The notes under the pieces: generated by a model | Seen by the model: the letters and a program-made list of their open reading frames with translations, nothing else | Database searches by the model: none | Told to the model about the DNA's origin: nothing | In this document: piece after piece, positions 1 to 6,460 of the stretch | Layout: each line of letters starts with the position of its first letter | How positions within the stretch are numbered: the stretch's first letter is position 1 | Made by a program: the position numbers and the translations under genes | NCBI GenBank assembly: GCA_039030125.1 | Contig: JBCCEV010000142.1 | Location: 1-11,197 of the forward strand | Length of the DNA stretch: 11,197 bases | Direction of reading: 5' to 3' | From: JBCCEV01 sp039030125 | Lineage (GTDB): Bacteria > Pseudomonadota > Gammaproteobacteria > Ga0077536

Positions 1-827
1 GGACCTTTCTGTCCTACCTGCCTTCCTCGGTATGGGAAGCTGCGCCCTGCATTACGCCTGATGATGATCCGGGCCGACGCGATGAAGAACTGCTCACTGT
101 TGTGCCGGTCAATCGCCGGCAACTTTATGATATGCGCGAGATCTTGGCGCGAGTTTTAGACACTAATTCCTTATTCGAGATGGGCGCGACCTACGGGAAG
201 GCGTTGATCACCATGCTGGCGCGCATCGATGGGATCCCGGTTGCCGTGATGGCCAATGATCCTTGGATTTATGCCGGTGCAATCGATGCGGACGCGGCCG
301 AGAAAATGACGCGGTTTGTCGACCTCGCCGACACCTTTCATTTGCCCGTTGTTAACTTTGTCGATAACCCGGGATTCCTTGTCGGCGCCGATCCCGAGAG
401 CCGCGGTACGATCCGTAAGGGCGTGCGCGCCCTGAGCGCTGTCTACCAGGCACGGACGCCTTGGTGTTCGATTATTATTCGCAAGGCATTTGGAGTCGCG
501 GGGGCCGGGCACACCGACCATACCCGGGCGTGCCCGCGATATGCGTGGCCGTCCGGCGAGTGGGGCTCCCTACCGATCGAAGGCGGCGTTGAGGCTGCCT
601 ACAAGCGGCAAATCGCGGCCGCTGATGACCCCGATGCAATGCGGCGCGAACTCGAGGAACAGTTAGCGGCGTTGCGCGACCCGTTGCTTACCGCCGAAGT
701 GTTCGGGGTCGAGGAAATTATCGACCCGCGCGAGACTCGCCCGCTGTTGGTCGAATTCGTGCGGCGCGCTTACCAAAACATAAAGAACGGGGGATTGGGT
801 CCAACGAGCCGTGGCATGCGGCCTTAA
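1..827 (+). CDS. Acyl-CoA carboxylase carboxyltransferase subunit, 3' part (5' end outside window)
   Basis: This is the C-terminal half of a biotin-dependent acyl-CoA carboxylase beta (carboxyltransferase) subunit, which moves CO2 from carboxybiotin onto an acyl-CoA such as propionyl- or methylcrotonyl-CoA. The reading frame is open from base 3, so the GTG at 102 is internal. 274 residues are visible, about half of the usual 510-540. Visible landmarks (numbered from the first full codon) are an upstream stretch starting FLSYLPSSVWEAAP, DNPGFLVG at 121-128 in the second crotonase-like lobe, the RKAFGVAGAGH loop at 160-170 where the family has a glycine-rich oxyanion loop, and WPSGEWGSLPIEGG at 182-195. 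The C-terminus, with charged helix and NIKNGGLGPTSRGMRP tail, looks complete. Substrate cannot be assigned. The next gene begins 96 bases later on the same strand with its own strong ribosome binding site. Confidence 0.9.
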   Translation, partial: TFLSYLPSSVWEAAPCITPDDDPGRRDEELLTVVPVNRRQLYDMREILARVLDTNSLFEMGATYGKALITMLARIDGIPVAVMANDPWIYAGAIDADAAEKMTRFVDLADTFHLPVVNFVDNPGFLVGADPESRGTIRKGVRALSAVYQARTPWCSIIIRKAFGVAGAGHTDHTRACPRYAWPSGEWGSLPIEGGVEAAYKRQIAAADDPDAMRRELEEQLAALRDPLLTAEVFGVEEIIDPRETRPLLVEFVRRAYQNIKNGGLGPTSRGMRP

Positions 828-923
828 AGCGACACCCCAATTTTGCTTAACATCGGTGATAATAATCCGACTGCGGCAGTGTTTTTTGCTGCCAATAACA
901 AATCGCCTGCGGAGGAGAACAGC

Positions 924-1217
924 ATGGCCTGTGTGGTACTACTTGAAATCAATGTGAAAGACGAAGCAATCGAAGGCATTAAATCGGGCCTTGGGGGTAT
1001 GTTTCCCGATACGCGTGCCTATGAAGGCAATATCGACATTTATGCCACCCAAGACCAAGACAACCCCAACACCATTGTCATGGTCGAAAAATGGGAAAGC
1101 CGTCAACACTACGAAAAATATTTTGCGTGGCGTACCGAGCGAGGCGACATCGATGCCCTAGGCGAAGCTTTGGCGAGCCCGCCCAGTATTCGTTACATGG
1201 ATATTCTCGACGCCTAG
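924..1217 (+). CDS. Antibiotic biosynthesis monooxygenase (ABM)-like small protein
   Basis: The gene encodes a 97-residue cytosolic protein of the dimeric alpha-beta barrel ABM/quinol-monooxygenase type. The N-terminal strand VVLLEINVK is followed by a helix, then a second strand block NIDIYATQD, the typical IVMVEKWESRQHYEKYF segment (about 51-67), and a final strand SIRYMDIL (88-95). Length matches the family's usual 95-105 residues. The ATG at 924 is chosen because GGAGGAG at 911-917 sits 6 bases upstream; the longer frame from a non-ATG codon near 843 has no such site. Family members oxidise quinols or aromatic intermediates without cofactor, but many have no known substrate, so the reaction here is open. 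A GATAAT-like element at 858-863 could be a -10 box, but I see no convincing -35. Confidence 0.8.
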   Translation: MACVVLLEINVKDEAIEGIKSGLGGMFPDTRAYEGNIDIYATQDQDNPNTIVMVEKWESRQHYEKYFAWRTERGDIDALGEALASPPSIRYMDILDA

Positions 1218-1228
1218 TTTCGTTGTGC

Positions 1229-1257
1229 TTCCCGAGCCTGTTTGGCAGGCTCGGGAA
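1229..1257 (+). terminator. Perfect 12-bp stem-loop after the ABM-like gene
   Basis: TTCCCGAGCCTG at 1229-1240 and CAGGCTCGGGAA at 1246-1257 are exact reverse complements with a 5-base loop (TTTGG), starting 11 bases after the TAG stop. No T-run follows on either strand, so it is not a canonical intrinsic terminator. It could attenuate transcription or protect the 3' end of the upstream message while letting the membrane-protein gene at 1296 be read through. Confidence 0.45.
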
Positions 1258-1295
1258 TACGCCCCTCAGACCCCACGGCGACGCGAGGCGCGCCG

Positions 1296-3074
1296 ATGAT
1301 GTCGCGTAATTTCCAGTGGTGTTTGCTGTGGATCAGCGCTTCAACCGCCGGTGCCGTACTAACGCTAACTTGGCTGCCCGCCGCTTTCGACGGCCAAATC
1401 TATTATCCCGTTGGGGCTGACTCGTTCTACCACGCGCGCCGAATTCTCGACACGGTTGCCGCACCCCACGAATTCTACGAATTCGATCCCTACATTCACG
1501 CGCCCGAAGGCAGCCTGCTAACCTGGCCATGGGCCTATAACTGGCTTGCCGCTCAACTTATTCGCGCCGTGCTGGCGCTTACCGACATCGGCCCGCCGTT
1601 GAAGATCCTTGTTTATCTACCGCTGCTGATGTTGCCCGTGAATTTGGGATTGCTGGTGTTGTTATGCCGCATTCTCAATTTTCAGAGGTGGACGGCGGTG
1701 CTGGTGGCCATGTGCTACGCGGGTTTACCGCTAACGCGCGAACTTCATGCGGTCGGTCGCATCGATCATCATTTTCTAGAGCACTTCTTTTTCCTCGCCT
1801 ACGTCGTAGCGATTGTGCATTGGACTAAGACAGAGAGCCGGGTAGGCGCGTTGACAACGGGTGCTGTCCTGGGGTTGGCGCCAGGTTTTCACTGTGGGCT
1901 AATCGTATTGCAGGGCATTTATGTGCTGACGATCCTCTTGCTTTATGCCCGCGGCAAATTTGGCTTAGGCCCTGGGGCTAAATATTTCGCCGGTGCCTTC
2001 ACTGGCGCCGGTGTGCTGGTTCTATTGCCCTCTGAGGCGCTGTGGCTGGGTCGCTTTGAACTCTACTATCTCGCTGGCTTGCATGTGTTCAGTGGGCTGA
2101 TTTGCCTCGCGCTTACCTTGACGCTCGCCCAACAGCGCAAGTGGGTTCCAGCCGCCATAATTGTCCTGCCATTGATCGCTGCCGCCTGCGGACTGGTGTG
2201 GGATCAGATCCATCACGGCGCCAGGTTCGTTGGCGCGGCGTTACCCTCATTGGGACAGATGATGGAGGCGCAAAGTGTACTGGGGCAGTTGCTCGCCGGA
2301 GCGCACGCAAGCATGGTGGAGCGCTATTCGGCATTGATCTATTTGATGCCCCTATTCTGGCTTGCCACGCTGTGCTTGATCATCAAGCGCGCACCCGCGT
2401 ACCTGCTGAGTTTGGCGATCGCCGTATCGGCAGGCGGGCTGTTACTGTGGTTTCAGTTGCGGCTGCATTACTTTGGGACGCTGGCACTGCTGGCGCCCTT
2501 GGCGCTACTCGCCGAAAGTGTTGCGCGGCGCGTTGAAAGATTACGCTGGGGTGTTGGGATGGTTAGCGGCTTAGCCGCTCTTGCGGCTTATATCCCAGTG
2601 TTTGCTACCTATGGAACCTTTCCCGCCTTGGGCGGCGATGCGAATTACCAAGTTGCACGGCCGCTGCTCGCAAAACTCGGCGAGCGCTGTGTCGAAAAAC
2701 CCGGAGTTGTCCTTGCTCACTTTGGGCACGGGCATTGGCTGCGCTACCACACGCAGTGTCAGGTGATCGCGAACAATATGATCATGACTCCGCAGCATTT
2801 TGAGAAAATAGCCCTGACCCAGATGCTGTTGGACACCGATGTACAGACCCTTCGTCGAAGCTACCCGAACATTCGCTACGTGTTTCTAACGCGCCAGGAC
2901 AATCCATTGATACCCACCGTCAAGTCGGAGGTCATGGCACAAAATCCTTCGCTTGCGCGCCAACTCCTACTTGGCAAAGCTGCGCATCCAAGCGTCGAGT
3001 TGCTGGGAAAAGTTTCTTTCCAACTCGCCGATGGGACCCAATTGCCGTTCGCGGCCGCCTATGAGATCCAATAA
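1296..3074 (+). CDS. STT3/PglB-like (GT66-related) polytopic membrane glycosyltransferase, divergent
   Basis: This 592-residue inner-membrane protein has roughly 12 hydrophobic segments (about 8-27, 105-147, 163-177, 185-215, 230-247, 256-301, 345-385, 392-437) followed by a soluble, probably periplasmic C-terminal domain (about 440-592). The layout matches oligosaccharyltransferase STT3/PglB. Motif-like sites agree: GADSFYHARRI (40-50) resembles the first-loop acidic DxxxH/R motif, GRIDHHFLEH (154-163) the DxD-type metal site, and QMMEAQ (321-326) the TIXE-type glutamate. The expected WWDYG motif before the C-terminal domain is replaced by HFGHG (475-479) in the context VVLAHFGHGHWLRYH. ATG 1296 (Met-Met start) is preferred: GAGG lies at 1285-1288, and starting at 1242 would place the start inside the stem-loop. 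No glycan-assembly genes are adjacent, so donor and acceptor are unknown. It could instead be another GT-C enzyme. Confidence 0.75.
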   Translation: MMSRNFQWCLLWISASTAGAVLTLTWLPAAFDGQIYYPVGADSFYHARRILDTVAAPHEFYEFDPYIHAPEGSLLTWPWAYNWLAAQLIRAVLALTDIGPPLKILVYLPLLMLPVNLGLLVLLCRILNFQRWTAVLVAMCYAGLPLTRELHAVGRIDHHFLEHFFFLAYVVAIVHWTKTESRVGALTTGAVLGLAPGFHCGLIVLQGIYVLTILLLYARGKFGLGPGAKYFAGAFTGAGVLVLLPSEALWLGRFELYYLAGLHVFSGLICLALTLTLAQQRKWVPAAIIVLPLIAAACGLVWDQIHHGARFVGAALPSLGQMMEAQSVLGQLLAGAHASMVERYSALIYLMPLFWLATLCLIIKRAPAYLLSLAIAVSAGGLLLWFQLRLHYFGTLALLAPLALLAESVARRVERLRWGVGMVSGLAALAAYIPVFATYGTFPALGGDANYQVARPLLAKLGERCVEKPGVVLAHFGHGHWLRYHTQCQVIANNMIMTPQHFEKIALTQMLLDTDVQTLRRSYPNIRYVFLTRQDNPLIPTVKSEVMAQNPSLARQLLLGKAAHPSVELLGKVSFQLADGTQLPFAAAYEIQ

Positions 3075-3120
3075 TGCGGCTCTAGGCGGCTAGCGCGCCA
3101 GTCATAGTTGGGCTGGGTTG

Positions 3121-3495
3121 CTAATCGTGGGCAGCGGTGCAAGGAAACGCGGCGGCCAGCGCATTGGTGACGAACTGATCCGCGGGCAAGTCACCTTCCT
3201 TGGCCGCGCGCCGAAAGTGCTTGCGAAGCGCGCCGATAACCCGTTTGCGCGTTACGGGATCGGGTAAACAAAATAATAACTCGGCGTCACCTGTCGCCGC
3301 GCTCCAATGCGATTGCACCACACCTAAGACAAAGGCGTAACAAATTTCATTGGAAACCACTTCCTCTTTATCCATGCAAGCGGCATAGATATCCGTGGCG
3401 GGCAAGCTTTCTAATAATCGATCGGTTGCGGTCGCCGGTGCGGTTATTCCCAGCAAAGTAAGAGCAGCCATCAGCAAGTGGGCTCTGGCGAGCAC
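3121..3495 (-). CDS. Exported Rap1a/Tai-like small four-cysteine protein
   Basis: The gene encodes 124 residues with a Sec signal peptide (hydrophobic core LLMAALTLLGITA, likely cut after ATA at about residue 23), so the mature product of about 100 residues is periplasmic. It has four cysteines, C40, C52, C76 and C119, and the pattern C-x11-C-YAFVLGVVQ ... FCLPDPVT ... NALAAAFPC, as in the Rap1a/Tai-type domain family. Some of that family neutralise type VI amidase effectors; most lack known function. No effector lies nearby, so an immunity role is not supported. The start is GTG at 3495, whose G is the last base of the upstream gene's TAG stop (TAGTG), implying translational coupling; an ATG at 3471 would leave a shorter signal peptide without its basic N-terminus. 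Confidence 0.7.
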   Translation of the reverse strand: MLARAHLLMAALTLLGITAPATATDRLLESLPATDIYAACMDKEEVVSNEICYAFVLGVVQSHWSAATGDAELLFCLPDPVTRKRVIGALRKHFRRAAKEGDLPADQFVTNALAAAFPCTAAHD

Positions 3496-4538
3496 TAGAG
3501 CGCGAGTACGTCGCTGAAGACCCGGTCAATGGCGGCCTTATCCGCCTCGTTCATGCAAAACATTGCGAAATGAGCCCACGGCGAATCAATGACTCGGTAT
3601 TGGGCACCTGCAATCATCGCTGCTTCGGCCTCGACGTCCGCGGGCGGAAAAAACATGTCCCCGCCAAACGCAGTGACGATGGTTTTGGCTTTGATCCGCG
3701 CCAGCGCCGCGCCTAAATCGCCACCGGCGTGCTGGCTTACGTCACCGTGACGCCACTTCCAGCCCATCCAAATTAAGTTATTGGGGTCCATGGGTTCGAA
3801 ATAGGCTTCCCAGAACCCGGTGATGAACCCCTCCAATGAGTCGAAGCCAACCTCGCGCCAAGTCTCCTGATTGTAAAACTCCGGACACAAGCCCATCACC
3901 GACCAGGTTTCGGCGTGGCGCTTCAAGCCAATGTGAACGTCGCGCGAGTGCTTATAAAACCCGTCTTTCCACGCAGGATCGGATTTCAAGGCGTTCTCGT
4001 GGGAGCGAACAAAAAGATAATCGTGGGGGGTGGTTTTCGCGGTGCCCGCAAACGGTGCGGCGCGCTTAACCATATCCGGATAGCGCACCGCCCACTCATA
4101 GGTTTGCTCGGCACCCATCGACCAACCGGTGACGAGCTGCAACTCTGAGATCCCAAAGTGCTCGGTGATCAAGCGGTGCTGCGCGACGACGTCATCGCCG
4201 ATATTGATGTTTGGAAAATTCCCGCCGTTTTGCGGTGCAGCTTGATTACTCGGTGACGATGAAAAACCGTTCGCGAACTGTCCGGGGAAAATGAAGAAGT
4301 AGCTATCGGGATTCAGCGGCCGTTCAGTGCCGAGGAACATTTCCATCGAAGCAGAAGTGCCTGACCACATGTGAGGAAATAGGATTGCATTGCTTTTATC
4401 GGCGTTGAGCGTGCCTTGGGTTTTATAAGCCAGTTTGGCGTCATTCAAAACCTCGCCGTTGACCAAGCCGAAGTCGCCAAGGGCAAAGTACTCGTGAGGC
4501 CCATGCTTTTCCTCGCTGTAATAGTTTTCCTCAGTCAT
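3495..4538 (-). CDS. MetX-like alpha/beta hydrolase (homoserine O-acetyltransferase superfamily member)
   Basis: The product is a cytosolic alpha/beta-hydrolase of about 347 residues with the homoserine/serine O-acyltransferase layout: N-terminal AKLAYKTQGTLN, then FPGQFANGFSSSPSN, the nucleophile elbow GWSMGA (Ser142 when numbered from the upstream ATG at 4544), an acid in FGGDMFFPP (Asp296) and the catalytic histidine in SPWAHFAMF (His325). The elbow and surrounding residues differ from bona fide MetX, and no methionine-pathway gene is nearby, so a hydrolase or acyltransferase of unknown substrate is safer than homoserine acetyltransferase. There are two candidate ATGs, at 4544 and 4538; the only Shine-Dalgarno sequence abuts the first but is well spaced for the second, so 4538 is chosen. 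The stop overlaps the start of the exported cysteine protein by one base. Confidence 0.8.
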   Translation of the reverse strand: MTEENYYSEEKHGPHEYFALGDFGLVNGEVLNDAKLAYKTQGTLNADKSNAILFPHMWSGTSASMEMFLGTERPLNPDSYFFIFPGQFANGFSSSPSNQAAPQNGGNFPNINIGDDVVAQHRLITEHFGISELQLVTGWSMGAEQTYEWAVRYPDMVKRAAPFAGTAKTTPHDYLFVRSHENALKSDPAWKDGFYKHSRDVHIGLKRHAETWSVMGLCPEFYNQETWREVGFDSLEGFITGFWEAYFEPMDPNNLIWMGWKWRHGDVSQHAGGDLGAALARIKAKTIVTAFGGDMFFPPADVEAEAAMIAGAQYRVIDSPWAHFAMFCMNEADKAAIDRVFSDVLAL

Positions 4539-4544
4539 CGCCAT

Positions 4545-4550
4545 CCCCTC
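4545..4550 (-). promoter_or_regulatory. Ribosome binding site GAGGGG deciding the start of the MetX-like hydrolase
   Basis: On the minus strand GAGGGG is directly followed by ATGGCGATG. It has zero spacing to the ATG at 4544 but six bases to the ATG at 4538, which favours the second ATG as the real start. Confidence 0.5.
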
Positions 4551-4573
4551 ATCTCAGCTCTAAATCAGCAAAC

Positions 4574-4603
4574 GTTATACTGCGGTAAGCTGAGGGGAGT
4601 AAA
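4574..4603 (-). promoter_or_regulatory. Candidate sigma70-type promoter for the MetX-like hydrolase operon
   Basis: Read on the minus strand, TTTACT (4603-4598) and TATAAC (4579-4574) are separated by 18 bases, giving 4/6 and 5/6 matches to the -35 and -10 consensus. Transcription would start near 4567, leaving a leader of roughly 28 bases before the ATG at 4538. It sits in the only divergent gene junction of the window. Confidence 0.4.
4576..4581 (+). promoter_or_regulatory. Candidate -10 element for the cyclase-family/SDR pair
   Basis: TATACT lies 27 bases upstream of the cyclase-family ATG at 4609 on the + strand, and overlaps the -10 element proposed for the opposite strand. No good -35 hexamer is present at the right distance, so this is weak and may need an activator if real. 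Confidence 0.25.
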
Positions 4604-4608
4604 CAACC

Positions 4609-5589
4609 ATGATTTGTCGTTCGTTCGTTTTTTATTTTCTATTGCTGGCCTGTGCCACAAATATTTGCGCCGAAGACTGGTTCCCATCGAAATGGGGCGC
4701 GCAAGACACCTTGGGCGGGGTGAACGAGATCACCTCAAAACACATCGTGAAGGCGGCAAGTCTAGTTAAGACCGGCAAGCGTTATGCGCTTGGCATGGAG
4801 ATTTCGCGCGATACGCCGGCGTTCGGTTCGCGCACTGCACAAACGTTTTTGGTCTCCCATGGTGCCTTGTTCGGAAACGCGGGTGAACCGATCGGGACCG
4901 GCAAGGCCACCGGCAACGACGATTGGGCGCTATTGTTCTTTGGCGTCGGCACCCAGATCGATGGACTCGGTCACCTGGGCATCGATCACGTCTATTACAA
5001 CGGCAACAAGGTGCATGATTTCTTTCATCAAAGTGGCGCTAAAAAGTTCAGCACGTCCGATATACCGCCGATCGTCACCCGTGGTGTGGTGTTGGATATC
5101 GTCGGGTACATGAAGGAGCACGATCCCGAGCAGGTTTTAACGATCGACGGCAAAGAAATGCTTAAACCCTCGGTTGCGGTCAATAAGCCCGAACTTGTGG
5201 CGGCGATGACGCGCCAAGGGCTCAGTATCGGTAAGGGCGAGGTGATCATTATCCATACCGGCTACATGGCGATGATCGATATCGACAAACCACGCTACAT
5301 GAAATCGTTGCCGGGTCTCGGCGTCGATGGCGCGCTGTTTCTTGCGGCGTTTGACCCTGTCGCGATCGGCGGTGATACCTTTGGTCTGGAAATCATGCCG
5401 GGCGAGAAGGAGGGCTTGGTACTCCCCGTGCACATGGAGCTGCTACCGAAGCGCGGCATCTATATTCTTGAGAACATCGTGACCGAGGCGCTTGTGGCCG
5501 ATGAAGCCTGGGAGTTTATGTTTGTTCTGGGGCAGGCCCGGGTCAAAGGTACGGTGCAGATGGTCATTAACCCGGTTGCAATTCGATAG
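4609..5589 (+). CDS. Exported cyclase-family protein (kynurenine-formamidase/isatin-hydrolase superfamily)
   Basis: This 326-residue protein has an N-terminal signal peptide (hydrophobic run FVFYFLLLACA, likely cleavage after NICA, residue 21), placing it in the periplasm. The mature part matches the PF04199 cyclase family, metal-dependent hydrolases that open amide, lactam or lactone rings. The metal-site region reads GVGTQIDGLGH (112-122): Asp118 and His122 of the usual HxGTHxDxxxH remain, while the two leading histidines are Gly112 and Gln116. Other family signatures are IIIHTGYM (213-220), LPVHMELLPKRGIYILEN (272-289, with His275 and Glu288) and the C-terminal EFMFVLGQARVKGT. The ATG has GGGGAG at 4594-4599 nine bases upstream. 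The SDR gene follows 24 bases after the stop, suggesting one operon. Substrate is unknown. Confidence 0.82.
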   Translation: MICRSFVFYFLLLACATNICAEDWFPSKWGAQDTLGGVNEITSKHIVKAASLVKTGKRYALGMEISRDTPAFGSRTAQTFLVSHGALFGNAGEPIGTGKATGNDDWALLFFGVGTQIDGLGHLGIDHVYYNGNKVHDFFHQSGAKKFSTSDIPPIVTRGVVLDIVGYMKEHDPEQVLTIDGKEMLKPSVAVNKPELVAAMTRQGLSIGKGEVIIIHTGYMAMIDIDKPRYMKSLPGLGVDGALFLAAFDPVAIGGDTFGLEIMPGEKEGLVLPVHMELLPKRGIYILENIVTEALVADEAWEFMFVLGQARVKGTVQMVINPVAIR

Positions 5590-5613
5590 CTACCAAAAAA
5601 GGAGAACGCAATC

Positions 5614-6450
5614 ATGTCTCATGCAGCAATAGCACCCGGCAAGGTCGCGGTGATTACCGGCGCCGCCGATGGAATCGGCCTTGCGGCTGCCAAGTATTTC
5701 GCCGGGCAGGGCATGAACGTCTTAATGGCCGACATCAACGAACTCGGCGGGCCGGCCGAAGCAGTAACGGCAAGCGCGGGTGGTGACGTCCGCGTTGAGA
5801 CGCGCCAGCTCGATGTCTCGGATCGCGCGCAGGTCGAGGGTTTGAAAAACCACGCCTATGATCTTTTTGGTCAGGTCGATGTTTTGATGAATAACGCCGG
5901 CACGGGCGGCAAGACCCACGCTTGGGATCTTTACGAGGAATGGCAGCGGATCATCGGCGTGAATCTATGGGGCATCGTCCACGGTGTTCATGCCTTCGCC
6001 GAGACCATGATCGCGCAAAACGCACCTGGTCTTATCATCAACACCGGCTCGAAGCAGGGCATCACCAATCCGCCGGGTAATCCTGCGTACAACGTAAGCA
6101 AAGCAGGCGTTAAAACCGCCACCGAGGTTTTGCAGCACACGCTTCGCAACACTGAGGGCTGCCAGGTCACAGCGCACCTGTTGGTGCCGGGATTTACCTA
6201 TACAGGTCTGATCAGGCGCCACGTCAGTGAAAAACCCGCCGGCGCCTGGGATTCAGAACAGGTCGTTGATTACATGGTTGAGAAGCTGGCGCAGGGCAGC
6301 TTTTATATTATTTGCCCGGACAATGAGGTGAGCGAGGCAGCGGACGCCAAACGCGTACTTTGGGGCGCCGGCGATATCGCTTATGACCGCGCGCCGTTAT
6401 CGCGTTGGGAAGGTAATTACGGTGATGAATTTGAGGCGTTCCAGCCCTAA
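5614..6450 (+). CDS. Short-chain dehydrogenase/reductase (classical SDR)
   Basis: The 278-residue cytosolic oxidoreductase has a complete classical SDR set: nucleotide-binding TGAADGIG (15-22), an acidic Asp40 at the end of the second strand (VLMADIN), which favours NAD(H), NNAG (93-96), Asn117, catalytic Ser146 in NTGSKQG, and Tyr159-x3-Lys163 in AYNVSKAG. The C-terminal extension (about 230-278, with PDNEVSEAADAKRVLW and DRAPLSRWEGNYG) is longer than in the minimal 250-residue SDR. The start is supported by AAGGAGA at 5599-5605. It is 24 bases downstream of the exported cyclase-family gene, so the two are probably cotranscribed; their products would act in different compartments. It converges with the kinase gene with only 10 bases between stops and no visible terminator. 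The alcohol or ketone substrate cannot be predicted. Confidence 0.9.
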   Translation: MSHAAIAPGKVAVITGAADGIGLAAAKYFAGQGMNVLMADINELGGPAEAVTASAGGDVRVETRQLDVSDRAQVEGLKNHAYDLFGQVDVLMNNAGTGGKTHAWDLYEEWQRIIGVNLWGIVHGVHAFAETMIAQNAPGLIINTGSKQGITNPPGNPAYNVSKAGVKTATEVLQHTLRNTEGCQVTAHLLVPGFTYTGLIRRHVSEKPAGAWDSEQVVDYMVEKLAQGSFYIICPDNEVSEAADAKRVLWGAGDIAYDRAPLSRWEGNYGDEFEAFQP

Positions 6451-6460
6451 AGCCGGATGT

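Noticed and set aside
171..521. Minus-strand open frame opposite the carboxyltransferase
   Set aside because: It lies wholly antisense to a strongly recognised gene and has no family-like motif or ribosome binding site.
875..893. GGCAG-N9-CTGCC hairpin with six T's in the loop upstream of the ABM-like gene
   Set aside because: The stem is only five base pairs and the T-run is in the loop rather than after the stem, so it does not look like a terminator.
2102..2536. 144-codon plus-strand frame inside the STT3-like gene
   Set aside because: It is arginine-rich and low in recognisable structure, typical of an out-of-frame reading of GC-rich DNA, and fully contained in the membrane-protein gene.
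3495..4544. Calling the alpha/beta hydrolase metX (homoserine O-acetyltransferase)
   Set aside because: Overall layout is MetX-like, but the nucleophile region and context differ from methionine biosynthesis, so a specific name is not justified.
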